From Halichoerus grypus (lineage: Eukaryota; Chordata; Mammalia; Carnivora; Phocidae): DNA of 64,000 nucleotides. Of this stretch, positions 52,829-64,000 are shown one piece after another; position 1 is the first letter of the stretch, and each line of letters starts with the position of its first letter. Made by a program: the position numbers and the translations under genes. Under the pieces are notes generated by a model that was not told the DNA's origin, did no database searches, and saw only the letters and a program-made list of their open reading frames with translations. The stretch covers positions 147,574,308-147,638,307 of the forward strand of contig NC_135717.1 in assembly GCF_964656455.1 (NCBI RefSeq). The letters are read 5' to 3'.

Positions 52829-54950
52829 AAACATTTTCTTCAACCTAAAAAATAAAATACCAAAAGGCATGGATAGAAGAGGCAAGAAACTGGGCCAATA
52901 ACTCAATTTACCAAAAGGCCCCATTATCTGAGCTCCCAGGTCAGTGTCTTCTAATGTAAGGCCACATATAGAACCTTTTAATTTTACTGCCCTATCTAAA
53001 AACCCCCAAAATGCCTCCAATTTTCACAGATCAATTTTGAGTAATTCAGTATGCAGCAGTCACCATACAATGTGCTATCCTCGTCTATCACTACAGACAT
53101 AGTTAATTGGATCAGTGATGGATCCCATTCTAAAAAGAGCACACAGAGGAAGTCTAGATATTCTAAGAGGCCGAGTGGTAGAGCTCTAACTGAAGTACTT
53201 TATATTGGATAATGACTAATGATTCTTTATTATCTTTTGACAGTTTGAATTTGAGATGGGAAGAAGGCCTGGGTCACGATCACTGCGGACCATTAAATTT
53301 TTTACTAGGTCTTCAGACCTACTCTCAGCAAAAAGTAACTATTACTGCAATCTGAGGAGCAGTGAATGATACTTCAATTCTCCATGTAGCTTGTATTGTT
53401 ACTGAGAATCTTTCCTGTCCTTAGATACATCTCTTAACCTACCTCCTTGCTTCCAGTATCATAGTTCTCCAACCTACCTTCTAACTTTTCAACTGATTAG
53501 TTTATTGTAAATCAAACATTTCATCACTCACAGAACAAAATGTATGCTCTTAGCAAGTAATTTCAGAATTTTTAAACACAAGCAACCTCTGATTATAATG
53601 AACCTTAAACAATTGCCTGAAATATGTACAGAATATGTGATTCTATGAAATATTGTGCTTTCTAAACTTGACAATCAAGACAAGATTCTGTCAAGCTCAA
53701 GAATCTATTACAGACTTCAGTATCAAATGGATACATAAGGAGTGACGATTTTAAAGCTGATCAAATCTTCCTCTTCTATCTGTACAGGTATAGCAAACTC
53801 TATGGAAGAATATGTTCCAAACCTAAAAGTTATTACACCCACTGGTGACAGAGATTTAGGAAAGCATTCCATTTTTTACGTATCTGTCAACTGTAATTTT
53901 TTAAAAAATAATTTTTTATGATAAAATAAAGCCTCTCTTTACTGATCCACATGTCTAATATTCTGCCTGATTCACAAGAAGTGGAAAAAACATTGTCCCA
54001 AAGCCTGTCCTTACAGTGAATTTACCTGGAAAGTCAGAAGACAAAGGAAAAGAAGACAAAGCAGAACAGTGTCAACGAATTTGGAAAATATAAAAATATT
54101 TTAAAAGATCATTTATCATTATTATTCTTATCACTTATCATTATTATTCTTGAAGTGTTTTCTCTGAAGAAGTTAAAAGTTAACTTCCTCATTGAATAAG
54201 ATCACATAATCAAGTAATACATCATTTTAAAAGCTCATGAGATAGTTTTACTTCAATCTCAGGCCACAATGTATTCATCTTTAACATATATTAAAAATAA
54301 ACTTCAAGAATTTAAATTTAAAATGTATCATAGAAGATAAATTCATACCAGGACAATCAAAAGCAAAATATTATAGTACTGACTGAGCATTAAAGGAAAG
54401 TAAAATTATTCTGTGGTTACAAAGTTACTCTACCTGTCAGAAAGTCAACCCTCTTCCAGTATAATTAAATGATGTTCCTTTCAGAAGTATCTGCTATACT
54501 AAGCTGGCATAAAAACTATTACATAGCAATGTGTATGTGCAGAAACTTTAGTTAAAGATGTACTAGCCCTTATAAGGCTGACATTCTCTTAAAGTTTCAT
54601 AGGACTTTATGAATAATTCATTGGCTTTGTATTCACACATTTTTCATTATTCATATAACCTTAATTATTTATTTATTTTACTTATTACTTTGATAATGAT
54701 AATAAATAGGCCTATTTAGAGAAAAACCCTTATGAAAATTTCAAATGGGTCAATGGATTCATACTTTTAGTGGTATCATTTAAATTTCCAAGACACATTC
54801 CAATCTTTGCTATGAAAAAGACTGCCACCCTGTCTGCCATACTGTAATTCAAAGCAGTTATCAGCTGCACTGTCTCACCTCTATTCTACTTGCAAGTGGT
54901 GCTAAATGGAATGTTTTTCCTAACTCAAGTATCCTTTATATCATTTCCAA
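52829..54950. other. Unique AT-rich sequence, nothing recognised
   Basis: TTATCATTATTATTCTT is repeated with a short spacer at about 54112-54150. No gene or nameable repeat. Confidence 0.5.
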
Positions 54951-54954
54951 GTTT

Positions 54955-55280
54955 TTCTCCAAAAGTAACCCAAACCTGCTTTGTTTAGTCCAAATGTCTT
55001 GTCAGGGCATTCCAGACTTTTCATAATCAGGCATAAGACTTTCTTTCCAGGCACAATTCATATCACTCCCAATTATGAATCTTTTATTTCAGCCCTATCA
55101 AATTTCTTGCCACTACAGAAAGGGTGAAAATGCCATGTTTCTGACTTTTTCCTTCTTATTGAAATTGCCTATCAATTCAGTGATTGTCAAAAAGTACCTC
55201 TTAGCTCTCATGTTTGACATTCAAACATTCCATCCTCTGAGGAGCCTTCCCCAAATGCGATCTAGCATAATTGCCTGCTT
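54955..55280 (+). mobile_element. Probable L2 fragment, plus strand
   Basis: GGGCATTCCAGACTTTTCAT, AAGTACCTCTTAGCTCTCAT and CCTCTGAGGAGCCTTCCCCA fit the L2 3' region, although the L2 tail is absent here. A tail-like ACTCAATAAGTGCTC lies separately at 55765-55790. Confidence 0.45.
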
Positions 55281-56640
55281 AGGGTTTCCACTGTGAAACC
55301 ATTAACTATGGGGCTACCATGTATGGTTATGCAGTCTGCGTGCTGCACAAAATACCCAGGGGAGAGAATGACAAAACAGATCCAACCAGTAGTCCACTTG
55401 CCCAGCCGGGGTCCTATCACAGGAATGCATCTTCCAGGAGGAAACAAAAAAGTGAGGTGGATGGAGGATACCTTTCTTTAATACCCACCCAAAGATGCCA
55501 TCAGTTTTCTGAACCATCTAGTGATAGGACTACCTTTGCCTTGAGGGACTTGTTCTAATTTATGCATCTTAGGAGAAATGGGTTTCCTTCTTCTAATTCA
55601 CAGAAAATTGCTCTACAGGCTAGTTGCAAACCTTGTTGGCTGTAACACCTCTTAGTTAGCTGCATATACATTTTTCTCAGGTAAATTATGACCCTAGAAG
55701 AAACTAGGTACTTACTGATCTTAAATGAGTAGTTGCCCAGTAACTACCCTGGAGTCTGGCACACAGAAGACACTCAATAAGTGCTCTATAGTCAATGAAT
55801 TATCCCTCTGGAGGACAAAATTGGGGAGCAAATCATGTCAAATTTAAGATCCAGGGATGCCACTGGCATTCTCAGCGTATTTATTTGTGATTTGAAATTA
55901 CTCACCATTTTTTTTCCAAAGTGTCATATCAATTCATAGTAATACTTAATCCTGCCTTTGAGTTCAGAAAATGTCTACTCCAAAACAAAACTGATTCGTT
56001 TTAATTCTGTTTACATAATTCATTGGGATAAAATTTCCTTATTAGTTTCTTCACAGGGAGGACAAATGCTTCATTAATTTTAAACATATCAACCTGAGAA
56101 TGCTATACACATCACATAGAATAATGACTGACATTATAAGGAACACAATATACTGCATACCAAAATCAAACTACCCATTATTCACTCAGAACAAATACTC
56201 ACCTTTATTTGTACTTTATAAGCTTCCTGAGGAGAAATCCAAGTAGATACTTAAACCATAGGGAAGCTAGAGGATATTATGTGATGGAGAAACTACCATT
56301 CTATCATTAGCAGTAATATCCCGCATAATGCATATAATACATGCAAAGATCTCCTGTGTGAAAATGCTCTTTTACATTTAGAAATCATTTCACTAAGACA
56401 CATCTTTTTTATCCAACTCCCAGTCTGAGTCAAGAGCATCAGCTATAATAGAAATAAAAAATGTTTAGTTCAGTTTCATATGCTGCTTTTACCCAAATAT
56501 TTTAGAAAATACTCCTTAATGCATTAAATCAACATCTTTTATTTGTTCATTAAATAAATTTAAATGTTTGAAAACTTTCTGAGTGCAGAGAGGGGTCATA
56601 GTAAAGGTTTTTGGGATGCTGATCAAGTTCTACTTCTTAA
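55281..56640. other. Mostly unique sequence; L2/MIR-like tail at 55735-55800
   Basis: At 55735-55800 GGAGTCTGGCACACAGAAGA and CACTCAATAAGTGCTCTATA resemble an L2 or MIR 3' tail. Open frames on both strands at 55262-55558 have no recognisable domains. Confidence 0.4.
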
Positions 56641-56649
56641 CCTTTCCGG

Positions 56650-57195
56650 ACGATGACAAACTTCTCTTAATGCTATGTTTCCTATACAAGTGCCAAAATC
56701 ATGCTTTTACAAAGCTGTTCCTTTTCTCAAAATCTTGCCATGGCTTACCTATCTCACTCAGAACAAAATCTATAGTTCTTACCATGGTTCACAAGGCCTT
56801 AAACACCTAGCCCCTTCCACCTTTTGGTCCACCAGTCACGCAAGACACATGAAGCAGGCTCCTGCTGCAGGGCCATCCTGAATACTGTGTCTTCAGCCTT
56901 GAAAGCTCGGCTTCCAGTCGTCCTATGACTACACCCCCCCCTTCATTAAGATATCTGTGTAAATGTCTGCTTTTCAGAGATGTCTGCCCATCACCGCTAT
57001 CTTCTAACCCTTTTATTTTTCTTTATGCCACTTATCACAATCTGATAAATGTTATATTAATTTGTGTATCATACCATTCTTTCCACTAGAATATAAGCCC
57101 TAAGAGCAGAGACTTTGTTCACTGCAGTATCACCATCATTTATAACAATGCCTACCATAAGAAGGAGTTCAACAAAAATGTATTAAGTAAATGAA
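56650..57195 (+). mobile_element. L2 LINE 3' end, plus strand
   Basis: CTTGCCATGGCTTACCTATC, TCAGAACAAAATCTATAGTT, CCTTAAACACCTAGCCCCTT, TTTGTTCACTGCAGTATCAC, AATGCCTACCATAAGAAGGA and GTTCAACAAAAATGTATTAA follow L2 from mid to tail. The 75- and 68-codon frames near 56583-56881 are inside it. Confidence 0.8.
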
Positions 57196-58110
57196 ATAAT
57201 ATTACTGTTAGTCACGTATATCTAGTCTACCTGAAGTTGCACAGAGGGATTTAGCATCATTAAAGATGTAACAGTATGGCTCAAGAGACAGATACCTTGA
57301 CAAAAATCAGAATATTTTGGCCCTTCAAATCATGTGTGAACCCAAATGAATCTTTTAGCCACAGTAATACATGTACTATAATTTAAGGATTCTTTTCCTC
57401 TTTAGTACATTACTAAAATACTATGTTACTAATACTTTTTAAATGTAAATTTATATAGAATGTTTTCATGTACTTTAAATTGGACATTTTTGTAACTTTT
57501 GTGAATTTTTGTCCTTGTTCTTAATTTTTGATATATGTCAGAAAATGAAATAACTGTAACATAACTGCTAGGAGAATACTTTCTACAGAGAAAACAAATC
57601 ATTTATATAAGAATGCTTACTGTTCTGAATTGGGACAATGTGACATTTTTGGAGATCTGTCCTTGTTGTTTGTTGTGTGCCACTTAATAGAAGAGCAAAG
57701 GTAAAATTCAATTTGTATACCAGGGATGGATTATACATTACCTGCAACTTTATAACTATTTTCCCACCATTGGCTCTTGTGATTATACCAAGGTTAAGAG
57801 TATTTTAATCATGACTGCAATTACCTATTTATTTCAATACTAAGTATCTTGAGCACCAAGGGAAATGTTAAGGATATTAATAATCAGAACTCATGCAGAA
57901 TTTCCATGTATAAGCAAATCTACACTGAATATATTTAAATCTCTTACAGCTTTGTTTACAAGGAAAAAAAATAAAGGAACTAATGATGCTAAGTTACATC
58001 TCACTTCTCTACTTTTCCAAACAAAACCTACAAAAGTCACTATGTTTATTACACCTGGTTCAATTCATGTATAAAATAAGTTGTTCTTTCAAAATTATTG
58101 TAGATTTTTT
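57196..58110. other. Unique AT-rich sequence, nothing recognised
   Basis: No gene or nameable repeat. Confidence 0.5.
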
Positions 58111-58114
58111 TTAT

Positions 58115-58620
58115 TTGAAGAAGGAAATGTCTTTTTTGGCTTACACCTATTTATTCATTAAGAACAATTATTAGGCATCTATTATGTGCTGATACTGTGT
58201 TATGTACAAGAACACAGAGATTATTAAGACAAAATCGCTACCCTTTAAGGGACACAAAGCTGAGTGAAAATTGGCCCCTAACTCTAAAGAGTTTCCAGTC
58301 TAGTGAGGAAGACAGGTATGTAAGGATAAGTATCACAAATATAAGTGGAGCAATAGTGGCATGCACAATATATCACAGGACCTTCAAGAGCATGGGAGTT
58401 TTAGGAAGAGCTTTCCAGGGATGCTTGAGATGTCTTGCAAAATGAGTAAGAATTATACAAATGAATGAGCACCGGGGGGAAGGTGGTGTGGTAGTACACA
58501 GCGTACTGCAGTGAGTCACCAGGGTGAGGAACAATGAAGCTGGAGAGGAAACAGGGCTCTCACATCATGGAAGTCCCCATAAGCCTGTAGGGCCTCAGAC
58601 ATTCAGCAGGTGATTGGCAT
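58115..58620 (+). repeat. Ancient interspersed repeat, head and body, family not named
   Basis: GGCATCTATTATGTGCTGAT, GTTTCCAGTCTAGTGAGGAA, TAGGAAGAGCTTTCCAGGGA and AATGAGTAAGAATTATACAA show head and body together, supporting the view that the heads at 2965, 25970, 49258 and the bodies at 17655, 49768 are one family. Confidence 0.5.
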
Positions 58621-58959
58621 GATCAATGCGCAGGTGTGTGGAGCATGGATGTGAAGAGGCACAAGACTGAAGACAGAGGGACTGCTGGGAGATGTAATTG
58701 TCCAAGAAAGAGAAGATGAGGGCCTGACCAGGTTGAAGCAGTAAAGATTAAGAAGGGGACATATATATGAAAATATTTCAGGAGGACTTTTTGTTTATTG
58801 GAATGAAAAGATGCGGAGAAAGAAAGGAATAGATGACTCATGTTATTGAAATATTGGGGGTACAAGAGGAATTGAATGGAAATGCAGCTATAGAACTGTC
58901 AATAATTGAAGTGAATTGTTCAAAATATTTGCCACTTGTTCCCTCTGGGTGAATTATCT

Positions 58960-59290
58960 TTTACTAGTTGTTAACTTTTGTCCTGTGACTTGCTTTGGCT
59001 ATTGAAATGGGAATGGAAGTGATATGGTCTACTTCCAAGAAGAAATTTTAAGAGCAATTGCACAGTTCTTTTATGTTTAATTTTTCCTCAAACATGAAGT
59101 CAACAATGTCTCAGATCAAGGTTATTCCTTTAATTTGAGTCCAGGATGAAGACAAAGTATGGAGCAGAGCCTTGGAGCAGAGCCACTGCTGACCTGGAAT
59201 GCACATGTAGCATGAGATGGAAATAAACCTTTGTTGTCATAAGCCACTGCCATTTCTCAGATATTCCTGCAACATATCTGAGCCTCATTA
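58960..59290 (+). repeat. Ancient LTR-like repeat, family not named
   Basis: TGTGACTTGCTTTGGCTATT, GAAATGGGAATGGAAGTGAT, CAAGAAGAAATTTTAAGAGC, GGAAATAAACCTTTGTTGTC and ATAAGCCACTGCCATTTCTC are in the order of a common old repeat that ends with an ATAAAC...TAAGCCACTG tail. Confidence 0.5.
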
Positions 59291-60840
59291 ATTCAGCTAT
59301 TGTAATATTAGTCTAAGAATAATTGTCTAAACAACTCATTGAGGAGTAAATGGAGTGAGTATGATAGAAGTTTAGAGCACATGAGTGCTGATATCAGGAG
59401 CAGAACTGCAAATTATCATGAGGCAGGTACTAAGGATAGTGGCTAAGGTTTAACTCAAGTAACTTCAGGAAAAAATGTTTGCCTTGAAGTCAAAAAAGTG
59501 AGCTTAGGATCCAAAAAGAAAGGGTCCTTATTTTCTATGATAGTACTGGAGTTTAAAAAGTTGTAGCAAAGTAGTCTAGATGAAGGCAAGGACCAATCTT
59601 CTGGGAAATGTTCACCTCTCTTAAAAGAAGTACCCACAACTTGAATGCAAGCAGAATACAGTGCCCAGGATGGATGTCAGTTAATGGTAAAATTATACTT
59701 AGCCAATTTCACTTCATGTGACTACATCTGTAATCAACTGAACATACACAGTTTATATCCTGATTTGCCCTTGCAATACAACAAAAGGTAGCCTGGGTAT
59801 TTTTTTAACTGCTATTTGGCATATGCTGCTTGTAGTAAATGGAACAGAAGGTTGCCACAGAGAATGAATGCATGGATGTAAAATCCACAGCCTTTCTGGG
59901 AGAGTTCCCATTTCTTTCTGACACATTCTTCTGTGTAGTAGCAGTAAACAGTTATCCAAAATAAAATATAGACATGTTTTGACATTTGAGAATTGTATAC
60001 TTCTGTTTGGGAGGCTACCTGAAGATGGTGCTCCAAAAAGAAAGAAACTGGGATGAAAAATGAGGAAGATGTGACCAAGAGAATTAGGTCAAGAGGAGAA
60101 CATGAAGTAAAATGGGATCTGGTAATAAAACATCGCACTCTATTCCTTTCTAGCTAGGGGGCTCTGGCCGAATAAGTATACTTTCAATCAGCCACTGTCA
60201 CACAGTAGCACAAAATATTAATTTGTTGAGGAAAGATCACTTGTGAATTGCTACAACATCTGCATCATTTTCTTAGTCACTAGCCATATATGTGTTAATT
60301 GGCATGACAAGAAACATGAGTTGTAGCTGAACAGACTACATAAAGTATTCTTGTGTGTGTGTGGTGTTTGCATAATGGCATCACATTGTAAATAACTACA
60401 CTTGCTTTTTCTCCCCCAACAATATGGTCTTGAGATTTGTGCACATAGATCGAGTTCATCACTTTCAACCAGTGAATAGTATCCAATCATATGAGTTGTT
60501 CTGAGAATCTTTCTTTTAAGATGTGTTTTCCATTTACCGTGATTATAAATATATTTCAAATTATTTCTATAATTAGTGCTTTCCAATTATTGCACTTTTT
60601 CTTACTTCTTTTTTCTCCTTTCTTGAATTTTCATGTTTATTCTCTAATGGTTCAAAAATATGCTTGTAATTTCTATTCTTTCATGTTAGCTTTTAAGTTT
60701 ATAACATACTGGTCTTCACATACTTTGTAAATAATACTTAAAATCAATCATATCTCTGCCTCCTACCCAAATAAGACAAGGACCTAACACAATTTAACTG
60801 TTCCCTGAACCTCCTGAATGCAAATTCCATTTCATCATTA
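59291..60840. other. Unique sequence, nothing recognised
   Basis: Minus-strand frames at 59812-60138 and 60251-60586 (108 and 111 codons) are the longest in this part. They have no recognisable domains. Confidence 0.45.
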
Positions 60841-60849
60841 GAGTTTTCT

Positions 60850-61860
60850 ATTCTGACCTCAATTTGCTCACGTATTACTGCCTTTACTCTCATAGTAAAT
60901 ATTTAGGCTTGACTTTATTACTTTATTTGTGTACTCTTGCTCCATACATTTTACCACCACCCCTTTTTTTCCTGGTTCATTTCCTTCATTCTGTAATAAA
61001 TATTTTAGCAATTTTTCAGGATGGTCTGTAAGAAATAAATTCTTTTAGTCTTTGCATATCTTTATTTTACTGTCACTCCTGAGTGATGGTTTAATTGGGA
61101 ATTAAATTCTAGGTTGACAGTCATTTTCCTTCAGCTCTTTGTTTTCATGCATGTATTTTTGTGGGTAAGACTTATGTCAACTTAATCTCCCTTCCTTTAT
61201 AAGTAATTGTAATATTCTCTTGTTTCTTTTTAAGATTTTCTCGTTATCACTGATGTTATAATTATTTTTTTCTCTCACTGTGCATCTTTTTTTATTTATC
61301 CTGCTCAGCTCTTGGTGAACATTTCAATCTGAAGAGTTACATGCTTCTTTGTTTCTGGAAACAATAAATTATTTCTTTAACTATTTCCTCATCTTTATTC
61401 TAAAAAATACCTTTTAAAATGCCTATTAAATATATATTGAAGTTTATCAATCAGTTTTCCGTATGTCAGCTTCTGTTGTATATTTTGCAATTCTGTATCT
61501 CTATGTTGTTTCTATGAAGTTTGCTTTGTCATATTTTAAAATGTAACATTTCTCTTCATCTCTTCTATTGATCTTCTCCTCCTCATTAAAGAGTACATTT
61601 TTCATTTCCACACTTTCACATTTCCACTCTTTCACACATCCACCTGTCCTTGTTTTGTAATTTCTTATTATTGTCACAGGAACAATTTATCTCTTTAAGA
61701 ACTCTGTATGTATTTATTTTAATGTCTTTTTCATATAATTTGACTATTTCTATTTTTGCAAGCTTTAATTATCGTGTTTAGTTTCTCTGTAGATCATCAT
61801 ACAAGCTTTAATTATCGTGTGTAGTTTCTCTGTAGATCATCATACAATTTTGATACGCTT
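60850..61860. mobile_element. Old L1 5' region-like sequence
   Basis: TTAAATTCTAGGTTGACAGT, CATTTTCCTTCAGCTCTTTG, AAGATTTTCTCGTTATCACT, CTCAGCTCTTGGTGAACATT, CTATTTCCTCATCTTTATTC, CATTTCCACACTTTCACATT and AAGAACTCTGTATGTATTTA occur in the order of a T-rich sequence often seen in the 5' portion of old L1s. Orientation is not asserted. Confidence 0.5.
61760..61845. repeat. 43-bp tandem duplication, one mismatch
   Basis: AAGCTTTAATTATCGTGTTT... at 61760-61802 and AAGCTTTAATTATCGTGTGT... at 61803-61845; the remaining bases through ATCATCATAC are identical. Very recent on the time scale of its host repeat. Confidence 0.98.
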
Positions 61861-62350
61861 TAATTTTTGCCAAAATGCACACTGTAGGGCTTTACCATGC
61901 AAGTCTCTCCTGGATTCACATTTGCCTGGATTCATCTCTCCAAGTTTAAACTGTAACTGATATATTTGATGGTGATTCTGAGCAAGCATAGGCCAAGTTC
62001 CCACTTCTGGATGGTTGCCGCTCTTTCCTCCCCAAACCCCAGAATGCAATGCAAACCTCCAGCTCTATTCTTATTTCTGACCAACTTTTGAGGTATTTTT
62101 AATTCTTGAGTCAAATTTTTACTTCCAATGAGCCAAATAGCTACTTTGTATTTGAAACTATGGATTTCTTTTCTTTTTCTGTCCTATGGAGATGTTTCTC
62201 TTATTTTTAAGCACATTTGTGTGTTTTCAACTGATGTACACTTGTGTATGTATGAATGTGGGTATGCAGTTTTCTATGATTCAGAACACAGGGAAGATTA
62301 AGTTTCTGTTCATTCTGCTATGCTAAACAAAATTTGTATTTATTGATTTT
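61861..62350. other. Unique sequence, nothing recognised
   Basis: Minus-strand frames at 61840-62114 have no recognisable domain. Confidence 0.45.
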
Positions 62351-62354
62351 AAAC

Positions 62355-62480
62355 ATTAGGTTGAATTTATCAACCCCACCTCACCACCTGGCACTCCCTA
62401 CCAACCCCATTATTCTGTATTTTTTCCCCATAGCACTTACCACCATTGGACATGTGAGCTCTTTGAAATATTGGATTTAT
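62355..62480 (+). mobile_element. Possible L2 fragment
   Basis: CTGTATTTTTTCCCCATAGC, ACTTACCACCATTGGACATG and TGAGCTCTTTGAAATATTGG resemble the part of L2 that precedes its tail. Short and uncertain. Confidence 0.35.
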
Positions 62481-63399
62481 TTTTATTACTACGTGCATAT
62501 TTTATTTTGAAAAAATAAAGCAACATTGTTAGATATAAGCAAGATGAAGAGGGAGAAATAGCAGAAGAAAAGTAAAATGGAAAAATCAGTTTGGAGCATG
62601 GTTTTATATTTTTTATGACTTCTTTTTATATTCCATTTAAGAACCTGAAAATTTTTATTTGCAACATGCAAGGTTATTTAGCCTAATTATGATGAAGAAA
62701 ACATTATTCAAGCAATCATAGAAGTATTATTTGTTTTTACAAGAAGGAAAGAAAATTCATGGAAGTCAGAATGATTAAACACCTACAAAGCTATGAGAAC
62801 ACCATCATAGTTTATACCTCAGTAGGCCAATGATAAAACAATACTGAGTTTTTCCTAACAGAATGCAAGGAACAATTTCTTGCTCTGGACTAAATAGATT
62901 CATCCTAACAGAAATCAAGGATCACTTTTAGCACATGATATTATTTTTATGGGGAAACTGTCCTCTATTTTCCTTAAGTCTCATGATGGCTGTGAAGTTC
63001 CAAAAAGACAGGCAGAGAGAGTTTGCTAAGAGAGGCTTTAGAGACATGGAGAGATAAATGCTTGTAAAGCCTGCTCCTCTGATTCCTATAAATCACCTTA
63101 GATAAGGGAGTGTTGTGGTGGCAACAGACACCAGAAGATCAATAGTACAGTCTATTGATATATCATGATCAATCTGCTGGAAAGTTCTGTTCTGGAATAT
63201 TCTGACTGTATTCTTTCTCATTGATCTAAATATTGAGGTGGTAGTTACTCACTATAACTGTCTCTAAAATTTATTTCACTATTGAAAGTTTTATTGGAAT
63301 CATGAATATTTAATGATACTAACAGAAAAAAAAGGCTTTAAAATATAACTCAAAATTGCCAATGAAAATGCTTAGATGGCAAACAATGCAGTTTCCAAG
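62481..63399. other. Unique AT-rich sequence, nothing recognised
   Basis: No gene or nameable repeat. Confidence 0.5.
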
Positions 63400-63784
63400 G
63401 TGAAAAGTTTTATTGAATAAATGCAGAGACAGCTGTTTTCAGAAAATCACATTTTCCCCAGTCCCGAGTGAGACATGTTCTTACACATCACAACATTAAT
63501 AGTCACATTGTGTTACTTGATTTAGTGCAACATAATGCAGTGACTAATGCAACCTGATGGTACAGATTCATGTAAGAGAAAAATCCATCACCTAGGAAAT
63601 GTGAAACAAAGATGTACTTTTCTGAAAACAAAGGTTAATAAATCAAAGTTTTCTGAAGAAAGAAAAGTCATGCAAAAGAGAGTTTTATTCCAAAACACAT
63701 TTCAATCCATAATTGCAGTGATCCCTGGGTACATTAGGGAGAGGGGTAGGAATCAAACATGAAAAGCCCTTAAGCTGTTTGAAC
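63400..63784 (-). other. Possible 3' UTR of the coding-like stretch
   Basis: Non-coding in all frames apart from shadows. It holds two AATAAA hexamers on the minus strand (63684-63689 and 63408-63413). No A-rich retrotransposition tail is obvious immediately after the second, at lower coordinates. Confidence 0.25.
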
Positions 63785-63997
63785 TCAGCAGGACTTAGTG
63801 CTTCCACAATATTTTCCACTGTAGTACCAATCTTCTGAAGCAATAGCCTTTTCATCAATTTTCTCATGCACTGCCCAGGTGACTGCTACACAGGCCCAGT
63901 GGACAACCTAGTGTCCTTTCTCCTTCGCTGTCTCTAAAACTGTACTTGGGTTACTGAAGAGATAACGGAAAATTACTTTGTAAAGTCCACTTTTCAT
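63785..63997 (-). pseudogene. Coding-like minus-strand stretch, probable retrocopy or broken gene end, cut by window edge
   Basis: Read from 63997 down, 71 codons begin MKSGLYKVIFRYLFSNPSTV, have one in-frame stop at codon 30, then resume as VVHWACVAVTWAVHEKIDEK and end in GKYCGSTKSC before TGA at 63785-63787. The composition (Trp, Cys, Tyr, balanced charge) is far more protein-like than other frames here. It may continue beyond the window. AATAAA signals follow on the same strand at 63684-63689 and 63408-63413, fitting a 3' UTR. The parent is not recognised. A 60-codon frame in another phase (63685-63867) overlaps it. Alternatives: a real 3'-terminal exon with a misread base, or chance. Confidence 0.35.
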
Positions 63998-64000
63998 ATA

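Noticed and set aside
60251..60586. 111-codon minus-strand frame
   Set aside because: No domain, AT-rich codon use, and no regulatory or splice context; consistent with chance.

Overview
The window looks like ordinary non-coding mammalian nuclear DNA: AT-rich, with no open reading frame that reads as an intact host gene and with many interspersed repeats. Eleven tRNA-derived carnivore SINEs (CAN-SINE/SINEC type) are present. Their heads read G-G-G-G-Y-x-C-C-T-G-G-G-T-G-G-C-T-C-A-G and they end in a CT-rich tract, AAATAAATAAA and an oligo-A tail. These are the SINEC versions I associate with arctoid carnivores (bears, pinnipeds, mustelids); I see no copy of the young dog-type SINEC_Cf. An arctoid carnivore is therefore my best inference, from repeat sequence alone.

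Layout. 1-7.6 kb: unique AT-rich DNA with two SINEs, an old L1 3' piece, MIR and a MaLR-like LTR. 7.7-11.4 kb: a degenerate minus-strand endogenous retrovirus (LTR plus internal sequence). 11.4-18.4 kb: ancient LTR, L1, MER5A and MIR pieces and a GGAA microsatellite. 20-24.2 kb: a SINE, then an old L1 broken by an unclassified segment. 24.3-26 kb: MIR and L2. 28.5-34 kb: a long decayed L1 carrying three younger SINEs, followed by a second L1 3' end. 34.3-35.3 kb: a SINE and a minus-strand LTR. 36.6-42.9 kb: a degenerate plus-strand class I (gamma-like) endogenous retrovirus with gag and integrase remnants, a SINE inside and a mosaic of LTR pieces on its 3' side; a related LTR lies inverted at 43.4 kb. 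43.9-45.8 kb: an old LTR, a Tigger-like DNA transposon and another LTR. 45.8-63.4 kb: mostly unique DNA with scattered MIR, L2, L1 and MaLR pieces. 63.4-64 kb: a minus-strand coding-like stretch with a stop, followed by AATAAA signals, probably a retrocopy or the broken end of a gene cut by the window edge.

Nothing here acts as an operon or pathway. The readable content is an insertion history: ancient MIR/L2/MER5/MaLR elements and L1, then ERVs, then SINEs, most of which carry clear target-site duplications. I found no CRISPR array, no rRNA gene, no standalone tRNA gene, and no convincing new biological system. The more unusual features are three short perfect hairpins, several small tandem duplications, the LTR mosaic and the right-edge coding remnant. 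Repeat family names are from memory of consensus features and were not checked against a library.
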